Below, piece after piece: positions 32,001 to 42,915 of a stretch of 64,000 nucleotides of DNA. The notes beneath the pieces were generated by a model. It searched no databases. It was given only the letters and a program-made list of their open reading frames with translations, and had not been told where the DNA came from. The translations under genes and the position numbers were made by a program. The first letter of the stretch is position 1, and every line of letters starts with the position of its first letter. The stretch spans positions 106,001-170,000 of the forward strand of contig RPFO01000850.1 in the NCBI GenBank assembly GCA_009746045.1, written 5' to 3'. Source of the DNA: Mesostigma viride (Eukaryota > Streptophyta > Mesostigmatophyceae > Mesostigmatales > Mesostigmataceae).

Positions 32001-32139
32001 CGACTCCCGTCGCCACTAGGCACCACGCCAGCGCTTCCAATTTCCCCAGCAGCGTTTGTCTGACTTCCTCGGTAGAGGTATCATGCAACGGTGTAGTGGC
32101 GGTTTGAAGTTCAGATTCCCGCATGGGAGGGCCACGCAT
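29031..32139 (-). CDS. TMEM128: TMEM128-family multi-pass membrane protein (4 exons)
   Basis: Small ER-type membrane protein of unknown biochemical role. Exons on minus: 32,139-31,937; 30,683-30,519; 29,208-29,157; 29,096-29,031 (a later acceptor at 29,075 is possible). Junctions are AG|GTAGCG, TTGCAG|G, TT|GTATGT, GTGCAG|C and CTG|GTAAGT, with matching phases (2, 2, 0). The product is 161 residues, close to the usual ~165. Visible: LLGKLEALAWCLVATGVVYF (TM1); RPLWLGSVCVVLNLAIFLYL (TM2); DWTVAAPRAIPSATAAGLLA; then ATVFFLVALWPIYGLLTPIV across exons 2-3, matching the family's ..ALWxxWxxxTPLxL signature with the same spacing from the IP motif. The last exon adds a short hydrophobic tail. Intron 2 contains a 0.7-kb minisatellite. 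The gene is transcribed divergently from the oxidoreductase at 32,635. Confidence 0.8.
29715..30445. repeat. 42-bp minisatellite inside intron 2 of the TMEM128-like gene
   Basis: About 17 copies of a 42-48-bp unit (CACGCGCTTGGTTGCCCAGC, GCGTGCCTACCTGCATGCCC, AG). Some units carry an extra GGTAGA-type insert. The 42-bp length is a multiple of three, which keeps frames open on both strands; these are not genes. Confidence 0.95.
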
Positions 32140-32634
32140 GGCGGGTTGAACTGCTCAATACGGACGCCGAAGCCTACTCAGCCCACCTTGCACAACAATT
32201 TCTAAATGGAAGCCCGCCTGTGTAATTTTCTAGCCGATATATGTTGCCTGCCTTATGGCCACTAGTATGATCTTGTGTACCTACTCGTTCATGGTTGTCC
32301 TCGAGCCCGTCTTGCAAGAAAAAGATGAGGCCAAGTGGCAACTGCCCACGAGCCAGTGCTACTGTATTCTTCAGGACGGACCCGGCCGCTCTAAAGAGCG
32401 CATCCTGCCACGTGCCCTGCCACCATCGCTGTTAGTACAACCCTCTCGAGCTCGAGAGAGTGCGATGACAGCTCGATATATGTATTGCCTATGACCGATT
32501 TATGGGCCCATGCCTTCAGCCTGTGTGTAGTTGTTGTCAACAGTAAGCTTAGCAGTTGGGGCAGAATTTCCTGAGCCGCGGCTGTCTGTGGCGTTGCAGT
32601 TGGCCGTTTGAAGCCGCGCGAAACGTAGGCTTCC
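32140..32634. promoter_or_regulatory. Shared intergenic region between divergent TMEM128-like and oxidoreductase genes
   Basis: 495 bp between two outward-facing start codons; presumed to hold both promoters. No TATA box or known motif stands out, apart from a CTCGAGCTCGAGAG dyad near 32,446-32,459. Confidence 0.45.
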
Positions 32635-35600
32635 ATGAATTGGACGCTTTCTTACACGGCATTCCCTGCCCTCGGGCCACTACCGATTGAAGCTCGTGTC
32701 ACTAAGGCAGGAGAGGGGCATCTAAAGCTGAGCTCAGGAATCAGTCAGCGTCTTAATCTTTCCGTTGGTAAGCGCACCTACCCACGGACCCTCGCTGTCC
32801 GGTGCCACATGGATGGAGCTGGGGCGTCGTCTGAGCAGAAGGCTGAGGATGTGGTCGTGCTGGGTGGCGGAATAATCGGCGCCTCAATCGCATACCACTT
32901 AACCCTCCGAGGTTTGCGTCCGCTAGTGGTGGAGAGATGCCAAGTGGCAGCTGCAGCAAGCGGGAAGAGTGGAGGGTTTCTCGCCAGGGGGTGGGGTGAT
33001 GGAGGGGTGACAGCCCAGCTACACCGTGTCAGCTTTGACATGCATGGAGAGGTCCGTTGGCCCTTACCCCCCCCCCCCCCCCCCCCCCTCCCCCCTCTCT
33101 CTGCGCTCGTCGCTGCATGATGCTATCCGTTCCTGTTGTGGGCACCCTTGGTTGTTGTCTAGGGACTCGGGCGTGGGGGGGTGCGTGGGTAGCTCATTAA
33201 TGAAATGTTCTTGTAGGTTTGGTCTGGGCCCCGAAACATGGCGAGTATAATGGAGAACCTTCAGTCCTTTCATGTCGCTACCTATTGCACGTGAGCTTTT
33301 TCTACAGGCATTGCAGGTCTATGTTTGTCATTTCACCATAGCTGTTGCTGTTGATTAGATGGAACTAGGAGGCTCATTGCGCAGGTTTAACTTATCCTCG
33401 AAATCTTTCCTGTGTACATGCTGCATGCCTCTCCTCTCCACAGCTTGCTAAGACGCTGGGCTTGAAGTCATACAGGTGCGTGTAGGCTACTAAACCTAGT
33501 GTAACCTAGTAGTGTTATTAAAATGAAGCCTTCCTTGAACGTGAAGAGAGTCCGTTTCTACTTGTCAGGCATGGCAAGGCATCACAGCAAGCACGACAAA
33601 GCTCATGCTCACGCCGTATGGCACGTGCACATGTCATTATACTTGTAGCTGCTAGTGGAAGCCCGTAGTTGCTGGTTGTTGCCAATGGTAGCTAGTAGGA
33701 CCTCGACAGACACTGGGGGGAGCCGTGATGTGGGGCAGAACATCAAACAGGCTCCGCTCACATCTTGTTGACGTCCAAGTGTTGGCGTAGCCGTGTTCGC
33801 CACCATCCATCGGTCGTGGCTGGATGCTTTGACTGGTTTCTGTGGCACACGGTGGTAGGCCCCGCGCGGAGCACACACGCTGGCACATGTTCTCGTACGG
33901 GGCATGTGCCGGTCCCCCCCGTATTTCTGTGCTTCGCGCGCGTGCGTGCACGTATGAGAATGATGTATGCCTTCGCGTGCATCGGTGGGTCCCTCTCGGC
34001 GCGTCACCACCAGGAAGATACCCACCCTTAGCGTGACAGGTGGCGCACGGGGCGGTCGCAAGGCGAGCCGCGGCAGCATCGCGTGTGATTGGCTGGATGG
34101 CCCCGAGCTCGCCAAAGTGGCGATGCTGGACCCTGACACCGCGCAGGTGACCCCCCTGGAGCTGACCCAGCGGCTCATGGAGGAGGCGGTAGCCAAGGGG
34201 GCGCGCCTGCGCATCGGGTACGGTTTGCAGGCGGGCCACTCGTCGGTATTGCAGGCAGGTGTCGGTGGCTGTGGGTTTGGGTCGAGCATGGCAGCGTTGA
34301 CAAGTGGAGGGGGGGCGGGCGCTGCAACGGGACATTGAAGGCACTGAAAGCAGTGGTGTTTGGTCGGGTGTTGCGCTAGCCACGGTTAGCCAATACGGTA
34401 CTCATCAGCAGCGTGGTAGCCCTGCTACCGTACGTCACCAACGACAAGCCCCGTGTTCCTATCCGAGCGCATGAATGCGCTATGGTGGGAACAAGGCCGC
34501 GCAGCGCAGGTGGCTCTGGCTGTGCCTTTGCGGCCAGGCATGGTGGCCTTTCTGGACAACTGTGGGTTATATACGTGGGCGCGCAGGTCCGAGGAAACCT
34601 CGCTATTGTGCGTCAACAGGCACTATGCACTGGTGCACGCGCGGTTATGGCCCATGGCCCGTGAACCAAGGAGCGCGCTGCGTACATAGCATGTTGCTGC
34701 ACACAGCATGTCGTGAAACGTACAGTATACAGTGTGGTGTGTGCCATGTTCAGTACCATGCACAGTGTGATGTGCGCCGTTAACGCAGTAGAGTACAGTG
34801 CCGGGTTGTGGTAGGGGCATCCGTGCTGCTCTGCCAGGCATGAATATTCCGCTATGTGTTTGTGCCAGTCTTTAATGACAACAACAGCTCAATACTAGTA
34901 CTCGATAATTTTATACTGATATGGCAGTCTCAACATTATTAGTTAGTCACGGTTGTTATTTCCAGGCTTGTGACTTTTGTGTCATGTGATTGTGTTGTAC
35001 AGATGCAAAAAGTGTGCGCGGATGGCACTTGTCGCGGTTTGGTGCACGCATGCACTTGCCTTGTGGCATGCCCAGCAGGATGCGCAGACACGAGTCACTC
35101 TGCAGCTAACGGTTTGGCTTACCAATGCACGTTAATATTGGCCTTTGGGTGGCCAGTCAGCTGCAGGTGAATGCCTGTGAATCATCGCTAACTAAAGTGC
35201 ACGCCTGGCTGTGCACGGCGAACTGGGGTGGGGAATTGTACGTGCGGCACTGACCAGGGTGGTCGAGGGACTGGCTCTGGAGGGCGGGCAGGGGGACTCC
35301 CCGCGGCGCGTGGCGGGGGTGTGCGTGGACGGCCATGTGGTCCCTGCCCGCAAGGTGGTGGTCGCGATGGGTCCCTGGTCTGTCCTGGTGGAGGACTGGT
35401 TGGGCGACTGCCCCGTTCCCATGGAGGGCGTCAAGAGCACCTCCCTCGTCTACCACACGGCTGAGCGTGTACGTGGGCAGTGACGGGTGGCAGTGGGTGA
35501 CATGCATGCATGCGTGGGTGGGGGCGCATCGCGCGTGTGTTGCAGTGGCTGTCACTTCTTACCGGGCCGATGGAGGAATGGGTGGGCCGTAATGGGTGGC

Positions 35601-38430
35601 CATGAGGCATGCACTGTGCTGGGTAAGGCAGCGCAGTCATCAGGTGGTAGAAGTCCATAGGGTTTAAAAGTGGCTTTTTAGTTGTGCCTGTTGTCAGTGC
35701 TGTCATTTGCTTTGTGGAACTGTGTAGGTCCTGGTTTCCTGACTCCTGACACCCTGGCAGTTGGTTCCTGGGCCCAACGGTTCATCGCAGGATGACGCAC
35801 GGGTGATGGACCAGCCCTTTGCGCTCTTCTGTGCAGAGGACACCAACGGCTGCCACCTGGAGGTGTACCCTCGGCCCAACGGAGATGTGAGTTGGATCGA
35901 GTGGGCACCCTGATACTTCATGATCCGCCTTTATGGCACCCTTTGGCACCCTGATGCCACCCTTGATGGTTGCTGGGGAGGCATTCCCATGGCGCTCAGC
36001 AACCAGCATGCACAGGTTTGTCTGAGCAGTCGTGCCCGTCACTGCCCTATTGATGTTATCTCATATCACCGAGCCTTGCCACCCTTCTAAGCGGAAACTT
36101 GCTTAGTCTTATCACTCGTGCTTTCTAGTTCCTATAAGTCGCTCCCGTGTGGAATAGATGCAAGCCTGTACACGTACTCAATTTTTTTTCCAGCGAACAT
36201 GGTGCCGTCTTATGTTTACAAAGTGTGTGTCGATGAGAAGGTTGTAGAAACATACGTCTTGTATCCGCAAGTGTTTTGTGCGTGGTCACACGCCTAACCC
36301 TGGCTTGCTCCTTTCTCGCCCTGCGCCCTGCCTCCTTTTAAGAAACAACTACAGCCACCCATATCAGCAGATGCGCTGTTGATGGGCAGCGGGCTGACAG
36401 TGGGCTGACGGTGGGTGTGCTACGTCATTCATGAAGTCAACGGTTGAAACCTAGTGCCTTTACAGTGTCAATACATGCAAATCTATGTGTGCATATCCAG
36501 GTGTGTGCCCCCATGGTTATTCTGTGAATATGCATACCCGTGTAGCATTTGCATGCCGGGTGCCGTACTTTGTTGTCGCCCTTTTCAGTCTACAAAGTTA
36601 TTATCTCAACGTTAAGACTTTCCATGTCTCCTATGTCTGGATGAATGATTCTCCTGGTATAAAAGGGATCATTTGCGCATTCATTTGCGCGAGGATGATG
36701 TCCGCCCCTCCTGTTCCTCCATGCCCCCACTTTTGTATCCTGCCACTCTACCGCGGATCGTGCAGGTGTACATCTGCGGGTGTGGTGGCAGCGACTACGT
36801 CAGGGGGGCCCGCCTGCGCGCCCAGGGTGACTGCGGTGATCCCAGGGACGTGGACCAGGATCCGAAGCGGACGTCGGCGGCTTCAGCATCGTTCCAAGGG
36901 CTGTCCACGGTCGGCAATGCCCCTCCAGATGTCGCGCAGGTGGGCCCTGCCAGGATGTCGCCAATGCCCCACGACATGGGGCTCTACAGGCCTTGCAATG
37001 TCTTTTGGCCTGGCTGTTGCATCATCACTCCTACTCACATTCGCCCCCATGGGGCTAGCGTATCTTCACTCCACTGGTTCATATTGTGGAATTTCGGACG
37101 CACTTGCACCGCTCTCTGGTAAAGAGCTTTCTCGCAGATGGGCTATAGCTTGGGATGCCTTCAAATCAGGAGACCCCTATAGTCGCGAAATCATGCAAGA
37201 GGTCCTGTGTTTGAATCCAGTATCGTACAAAAATTTTCACTGTTTTTTTACAACTTTGTCACGACATTAGCCAGCGGTGGAAAGTGGAAAGCGACAGCAC
37301 TGCTGATGCATCCCTGAATTTGTCAAGGAATTACCTAGAATTTTCGGGTTCACAGTCTACGCATTCATTTGCTGCTCAAATTTTTCTCTGGTTGCTAATC
37401 TTTTCGCTTCCTTCTTCGTTCTGCCGGGTGGCCTGTCAACCGTGATGTGGCTATCCCTTGGTCATGCCCTGGTGCAGGCGTGCATGCGGCCATGCCCCGA
37501 GGATGGCCTACCCATTATGGGCCCCGTCCCCACCTGCCAGGGTCTGTACATGGCAACCGGCCACAACTGCTGGGGCATCCTGTGGGCCCCTGTAACAGGT
37601 ACTTGGGTGGCCATGGGTGCACCCTCTTTTGTCATGTCATGTCATGTCATGTCATGGTGGCGGGTCTACGACCACAAAGGTTCCCATTTCGTGCGCGTGT
37701 ACTACCGATGGCGTGATGTCGAGTGGAAATTGTGGGCACATCTTTCTCCTTTACTTTATATGTTTGAGGTTTATACTCTTTTGCCAAGTGTCTGTAATCA
37801 GTATATATGCGTTTAGCTTCTGTTGTTCCAGGTTGGAGGTGGTTTTGCCTCGGCATAATCTGTTTTTGAGCTGTCTTTGTCAGCGTTGGGGGCACTGAGC
37901 AGCATCTTATAGTTTCAGGTGCTTTCCTATTCAGGTACGTTCCTATGGACATGATATTCCAAGGTAGAGCCATCATATGAACATGTCACACAACTGTTTG
38001 ATGGATTGTAATCAATTCAATCTAGGTACAGGCACAGCGTAGTTATCCATTTTCAATTACTGTGGTCCCCGTTTGCGTGTCTGGCAGCACACTTGACGTA
38101 GTTGCGGGGCAGGCTCCACGTTGTGGCAAGTTTGGCGTTAGTTTAGCCCACAGCTTGTGGTTGTCCAAAAGTTTGTTACTGTCAGGTTGGGGACCCCTTG
38201 GCCTGGACAAGCCCTGTACAGCCTTGCTCTCATTACTCTTGATGCGACATATGTGGCCCTTGCCTGCTGATTGCCACCTTCGCGTAGGGAAAGCAATGGC
38301 AGAGCTGCTGGTGGATGGGAAGGCATCAGTGGTGGACCTGTCTGCATTTACGCCATCACGATTCATGGCAAAGCCTAAACAAGGTAGAGGGAAGAAGCAG
38401 GGGCAGCTTGCTGTGGGTGAACAATGGTAG
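32635..38430 (+). CDS. FAD-dependent oxidoreductase, DAO family (8 exons)
   Basis: Flavoenzyme oxidising a C-N type substrate; exact substrate unknown. Exons: 32,635-33,051; 33,444-33,475; 34,014-34,217; 35,258-35,468; 35,791-35,886; 36,766-36,939; 37,478-37,598; 38,288-38,430. All introns are GT..AG and phases join (0, 2, 2, 0, 0, 0, 1), giving 465 residues. The Rossmann motif VVVLGGGIIGASIAYHL lies at residues 73-89 (GGGIIG 77-82), with the ribose-binding acid in VVE (100) and ASGKSGGFLA at 108-117. Later: ARKVVVAMGPWSVLVEDWL, LEVYPRPNGD-VYICGCGGSD, PEDGLPIMGPVPTCQGLYMA, TGHNCWGILWAPVTG-KAMAEL and VDLSAFTPSRF. These C-terminal signatures match the plant/fungal DAO subgroup that includes yeast Tda3. 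The ~60-residue N-terminal extension, rich in Ser/Arg/Leu, may be an organelle transit peptide. Two exon joins (into 35,791 and 37,478) rest mainly on phase and homology. Confidence 0.88.
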
Positions 38431-38622
38431 GGCAAGAGATGCTCCATAGTCACAAAAAATCTGGGCAGATCCGCGATTATTCCAACTAGATTTTGAGAAG
38501 GCATTCATATAACACAAGTACTGGGAGGCAAGTGAACTTTTGCCATTTCCCTCTGATCTCACAGGACATGTTAACAATAGTAACAGAATGATTTATTCTC
38601 AGGCATGCAAATGTTTTCTAAT

Positions 38623-38627
38623 TGTAA
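38623..38627 (+). terminator. TGTAA candidate polyadenylation signal of the oxidoreductase gene
   Basis: TGTAA 193 nt downstream of the stop codon on the coding strand, fitting green-algal 3' ends. Confidence 0.45.
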
Positions 38628-38645
38628 TTTACATCAATTAATAAA

Positions 38646-38680
38646 CATGTAACAGCGTTACGTGAGCATAAGTCCTCAGT
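38646..38680 (+). repeat. 35-bp direct repeat with dyad core, left copy
   Basis: Starts CATGTAACAGCGTTACGTGA; repeated with two mismatches at 42,445-42,479 (CACGTAACAGCGTTACGTGA..). The core GTAAC-AGC-GTTAC is a dyad. Confidence 0.85.
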
Positions 38681-38701
38681 ACAGTAGAGAGTGGGATATG
38701 A

Positions 38702-39053
38702 TGGGAGGGGAGGGGAGGGGAGGGGAGGGGAGGGGAGGAGGGGAGGGGAGGGGAGGGGAGGGGAGGGAGGGGAGGGAGGGGAGGGGAGGGGAGGGGAGGG
38801 GAGGGGAGGGGAGGGGAGGGGAGGGGAGGGGAGGGGAGGGGGAGGGGAGGTGGGGTGGGGTGGGGTGGGGTGGGGTGGGGTGGGGTGGGGTGGGGTGGGG
38901 TGGGGTGGGGTGGGGTGGGGTGGGGTGGGGTGGGGTGGGTGGGGTGGGTGGGGTGGGGTGTGGGTGGGGTGGGTGGGGTGGGGTGGGGTGGGGTGGGGTG
39001 GGGTGGGGTGGGGTGGGGTGGGGTGGGGTGGGGTGGGGTGGGGTGGGGTGGGG
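38702..39053 (+). repeat. Compound GGGGA then GGGGT microsatellite
   Basis: (GGGGA)n at about 38,702-38,849 switches to (GGGGT)n at about 38,850-39,053, with a few GGGT/GTGGGT irregularities near 38,937-38,970. The G-rich strand is a strong G-quadruplex candidate. Immediately 5' of the LINE body. Confidence 0.97.
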
Positions 39054-39282
39054 TGCCACGGATGTCATATCTCAAGCCACGAGCCACGAGGTAGCCATGG
39101 CTGACGGCGGAGCTCATAACTTTCACGTTTGAGCACCGAATTTAGCCGTGAATATCACAATCGACGCGTCTTTCTACGACGCACATGCTGGTATAATTTT
39201 CCGAAGCTATTACGCAATATATGACGAGCAAACGCTCCTCGACGCAACGCAGCCTGGCGGCTGCGTTAAGCAATTAATATAC

Positions 39283-40601
39283 GCCTGCAGCTCCGGCTGC
39301 AGCTTCGCCATCAGGTCCGGAAGGCAGCGGTGACACTAGTCGCGCACTGGTGCTCGCCCAGCCCCCCGGGCTTGCCTCGCCATCTGCATTGCCTGAGCCT
39401 AAGCGCAGTCGCTCTGCCGAGCCGCACTGGGACGAGATCGCCTTTGACATCAACGCACCTGGCTACTGGACTCGCCGCCCAGCAGCCTTCATGGAAGACG
39501 TGTTTTTCGGCACGCACGCCTCGCTTGTAGCCCTGTGCTCGCACCTCATTTCCCACAACCGCGGCCGCTGGCCCGGTGGCCAGCCTGCCGACCCCGCCGA
39601 GGCTCTCCTGATAGTTCTCCGCATGAATCGCCCCAAGCTCCAACGCTTCGCCCTCTGCTCCCTCCTCGGGCGCTCTGAGGCCGAGATCTGGGCTTCCCCA
39701 CCGCCCCCCCCCCCCACCTTCCCCACCGAAGCCATCATCCGCACCCTCCTTAAGGAAGCTTTTGAGCAGCACGTTACCCCCCTTGCCACAGATGTGGCGG
39801 CAATGGGAGGCACGCTGGCTGCTGAGCTTCCCTCCATCCCCACCGCCACCGCCACCCTCCTCGCCTCCCCCCCCCCCCCCCCCCCTCTGCCTCCACCAAC
39901 TCCATCACCGCCCAGCTCCGCGACATCAACCAGCGTCACACAATGCCATCGCTATCGAGGTCCTGCAGAACACCGCAGGCCTCACCGCCCAGGCCGTGAA
40001 GGACATTGCCGCCAAGCCAGCCCCTGCCGGCCTGGCCGGCGATGCTCCTCCCATCACGACCTGGGCGGACATGCTTAAGCAACACACCACCTCCACCACC
40101 TCCGCCGTCGCAGCCCAGCTCCAGCGGCAGACGCTTGACCTCCGCGAGGAGGCCGAGCTCGCCAAGCGCAGCCTAACGTCATCGTCAAGAACTTCGACAT
40201 GGAGGAAGGTGAGAATTCTGAGAAGCTTGCACGTGCGTTTGAGAGAGAAATCCTTGCTCGCATGGGCCTTACTGGTGAGATCGAGCTGGTCGCCCACCGG
40301 CCACCGCCTTCCGCGCGCGCGGGGTAAGACAGGGGCGCCCCCGCTCCTAATTCTCACCTTTAAGAACCCGGCGGACAAGATTTCCTTTCTCAGACACCGC
40401 AAGCGGCTCGAGAATACTCACTTCACCGTGGACGACGACTTGACCCTGGCGCAGCAACAACGGTGACGGGAGCTATGGCCGACCTACCTCCAGCTCTGGC
40501 AGACCAAGGCGGGGCAGCCGGTGTACTGGAAGGGGGCGGCCATCTACGTCGGCCACAAGCCCTGGCACGCGACCCCCGCGGCCCCAGTCACCCCAGCTTA
40601 G
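39283..40601 (+). pseudogene. LINE ORF1-like protein, frameshifted
   Basis: Related in plan to the frame at 15,748-16,947. The first part reads ..SALPEPKRSRSAEPHWDEIA.. and MNRPKLQRFALCSLLG, with Pro-rich linkers over poly-C. After a frameshift near 39,870-39,940 comes a helical stretch, ITTWADMLKQHTTSTTSAV. After another near 40,170 comes the RNA-binding part: VIVKNFDMEEGENSEKLARA, PPLLILTFKNPADKISFLRH, NTHFTVDDDLTLAQQQR, an in-frame TGA at about 40,464, then RELWPTYLQLWQTKAGQPVY and WKGAAIYVGHKPW. That C-terminal order is typical of L1-type ORF1p. Confidence 0.65.
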
Positions 40602-40910
40602 GGGAATACAGCAGTAGTAGTGTAGAATAGTTCTAGACTGTGGCCATGTACATGTAAGCCTCCTACAGGCTCTATACCAGCTGATGCACGAGTATTACTT
40701 AGCCATGTACATGTGTGCCTATGATGTGCCACACTCCAGATGATGCCTAGCTTTATTTAGTGCCCAGTCGTGCCCATGCAGAGAGCTGCTCTCTGCTGAG
40801 ATGCCACACTCTAGCTTCTGTATCGCTATGATGATCTTCCCCCCCATGACATGCTCCCCCTTAGCTGGGCATATCTTGATAGATCATGGGGATGCAGGTG
40901 CCCTGGTGCA

Positions 40911-41396
40911 CCTAGAGTTGCAAATAAATGGAATGCGATGTAAATCAGAAAGCATGAAATGAACGTTGTGTTTATTGTTCTCATACGTTATTGTCGTTGT
41001 TGCATAATTCGTCTTCGTTGCGCATATATTCTGTTGCGCTTGGCACCTTCATCAGTCTTGCTGAATATCCTACGTGGACATGCATTCCATGTAGTTCAGT
41101 GCATGCCGCGTGTTAGATACTTCTAGAATCCTCTAGAAGGTTCCAAGGCAGATGCGCATACATGATTGGCCGATAGTCGGCTCAGTCCTCTTGACAGGAC
41201 TACACCGGCCCTAGACCAGCCGGTGACGTGGAGGCCTGGGAGACGCCCTCACATTCTACGTGGCGTTATCCCATTGGCGAGTACTAGTGAAGTACAGGCA
41301 TTGGCTAAAGTATATTGTAGTAATCTGTACAAGATCCTCTATCTCTGACTGAGGACCCATGTGGACCCTAGATGGGTCTCCAACCAACTCCTAGAG
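40911..41396. mobile_element. 472-bp insertion with 7-bp target duplication
   Basis: Insert 40,918-41,389 is flanked by CCTAGAG (40,911-40,917; 41,390-41,396) and splits the LINE 3'UTR, whose uninterrupted form is seen at 12,913-13,345. Ends TTGCAAATAAATGG.. and ..CTCCAACCAACT; no clear TIR. Contains TTCTAGAATCCTCTAGAAGG near 41,120, resembling inverted nGAAn heat-shock elements. Family unknown. Confidence 0.75.
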
Positions 41397-41456
41397 CAAG
41401 TGTCGTTTACATTCCCACCCTGGCAGGAAGTAGCTTAGAATGTATTATAGGCCATA

Positions 41457-41568
41457 TGCCCCTTAGGACTGTTTGCACCCATCCATCCATCCATCAGGGT
41501 TAATGCTCCGTGACTCCCCAACGGGAGCACGAGTCTAATTAATTAATTAATTAATTAATGTGCCCCTT
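41457..41568 (+). mobile_element. 96-bp 5'-truncated LINE 3' end of a second family
   Basis: Insert 41,465-41,560 lies between TGCCCCTT copies (41,457-41,464; 41,561-41,568). It holds a short CATC run, the stem-loop GTGCTCC-type arm GCTCC..GGGAGC (TGCTCCGTGACTCCCCAACG then GGAGCACGAG) and an AATT tail. The same hairpin recurs at about 44,051-44,080 with a TTAATGAATT-type tail. Confidence 0.8.
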
Positions 41569-41650
41569 CTCAATTAAGGGCTATGTGCTACATATACTCC
41601 CAACGGAGTTATGTTCCTAATTAATCAATCAATTAATTAATTAATTAATA

Positions 41651-42915
41651 TGGTAAATCAGCGTACAATTACATAATGCCTTTGGTAAACATCGCAGCCC
41701 AGGCCGTGGCGGCCGCAATGGTACGTCCTACACGGTATCTAGACAGCCATGCATGCATCCCATTCCATCACCACCCTATTCATCACCACCCGCTTCATTG
41801 AGGATTTATGCTCATTTGACACAGTCAATTGCTTGAGATTCAAGTACTCACGTGCTCCCGTTGGGGAATCGCGAATCCACAATAATAGAAGGATCCATTT
41901 CTGGCTTTGCGTTGCTTTGCATGCTTCACCACAAAACGTAAAATTTGTTACAATAGTGTGTGCTAGCTCTATCCGGTGGAATAACACAGACTTTTCTACC
42001 AGATGGCAACATGGCCATCTGTATGCTAGGGTGAGCTAGCACACTATGTGTGAATTTGCAGGGCCAGCCCACAGCAGCTGTGCCTCTGCTCTACCCACAT
42101 CTCCTTACATGGCTAACAGCCAAAAATACGTAGGACATGCAAAAAAGAAAACTACCTAGCTATGGGGGTACTTTGTCCCAACCCAGGTTCACCCTCGGGT
42201 TAGTCAAACCATTTCCCCCCTGACCTCCCACACAAGGGTGAGGTCATTTGATAGCTAAAAGACGAATCGATTATGGGATAGCTTCGACAGCACTTGAAAT
42301 GATATTAGCGCACAGCGCGTTATAGTACCTTCAATTAGCTCTGGCAGGTCTTGTGGCCATCAGCTTGCGCCTTCGCCGACGTCTTGAGCCCACCTCACCT
42401 TTGTAGCATATTAAGCACCTTTGTTACATAAGTGAATTGATTCACACGTAACAGCGTTACGTGAGCGTAAGTCCTCAGTGAATGCCATACTTGGTCACAC
42501 GCAGAGCCCCCACTGACTTGGCCCGGCCGGGTGGTCTCCTTCATCACTGCCTGCCTGCCAGCTATCCTTGCAGACCATCTGCCTCAGATGACACTGAGAC
42601 ATACCAGGGGGTTACCCTGGCGTGAGCCCAATGATTGCGACGTGGGTAACACATATCCATGCCTAGCCTATCCCGGAAGGTCCACGGGTGGCGCCCCCGG
42701 CCGCGCTCGGCCTGGGGCACGCCATGTGAGAACAAAACGCCCAGGCAAGCATAAGCTATTATTCGTCAGCCTACCGATGGTATTGCATTGGTTGCATGGC
42801 ACCCACAGTGTTGCGCCCCCGCACCATGCTGTGCATGGAGAGTCTGAGCGCTCTGTGGCCTGCCCACTTGTGGCAGTGAGAGAAGATAGGGCGCCCTCCC
42901 TCCTTCTCGTTGTGT
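41651..42915. other. No gene recognised
   Basis: Apart from the 35-bp repeat at 42,445, only short frames; a 149-codon plus frame at 42,531-42,980 shows no recognisable domain. Confidence 0.45.
42445..42479 (+). repeat. 35-bp direct repeat with dyad core, right copy
   Basis: See 38,646-38,680. The two copies bracket the GGGGA/GGGGT microsatellite and the LINE. Confidence 0.85.

Larger units (their letters stand above)
39054..41650 (+). mobile_element. LINE retrotransposon lacking ORF2, with two younger insertions in its 3'UTR
   Basis: Broken ORF1 (39,283-40,601), then a 3'UTR (40,602-40,917 continuing at 41,390-41,464 and 41,561-41,610) shared with the fragments at 12,284 and 12,913. It ends in hairpin ACTCC-caac-GGAGT (41,596-41,609) and an AATT/AATC-repeat tail to about 41,650. 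No endonuclease/RT ORF2 lies between ORF1 and the 3'UTR, so this is a deleted copy or an ORF1-only non-autonomous family. Confidence 0.7.

Noticed and set aside
37619-37655. TCATG repeat as a regulatory element
   Set aside because: Short TCATG microsatellite inside an intron of the oxidoreductase gene; no further support.
38855-39053. GGGGT array as a telomere
   Set aside because: Internal, adjoining GGGGA repeats and a LINE; no terminal context.
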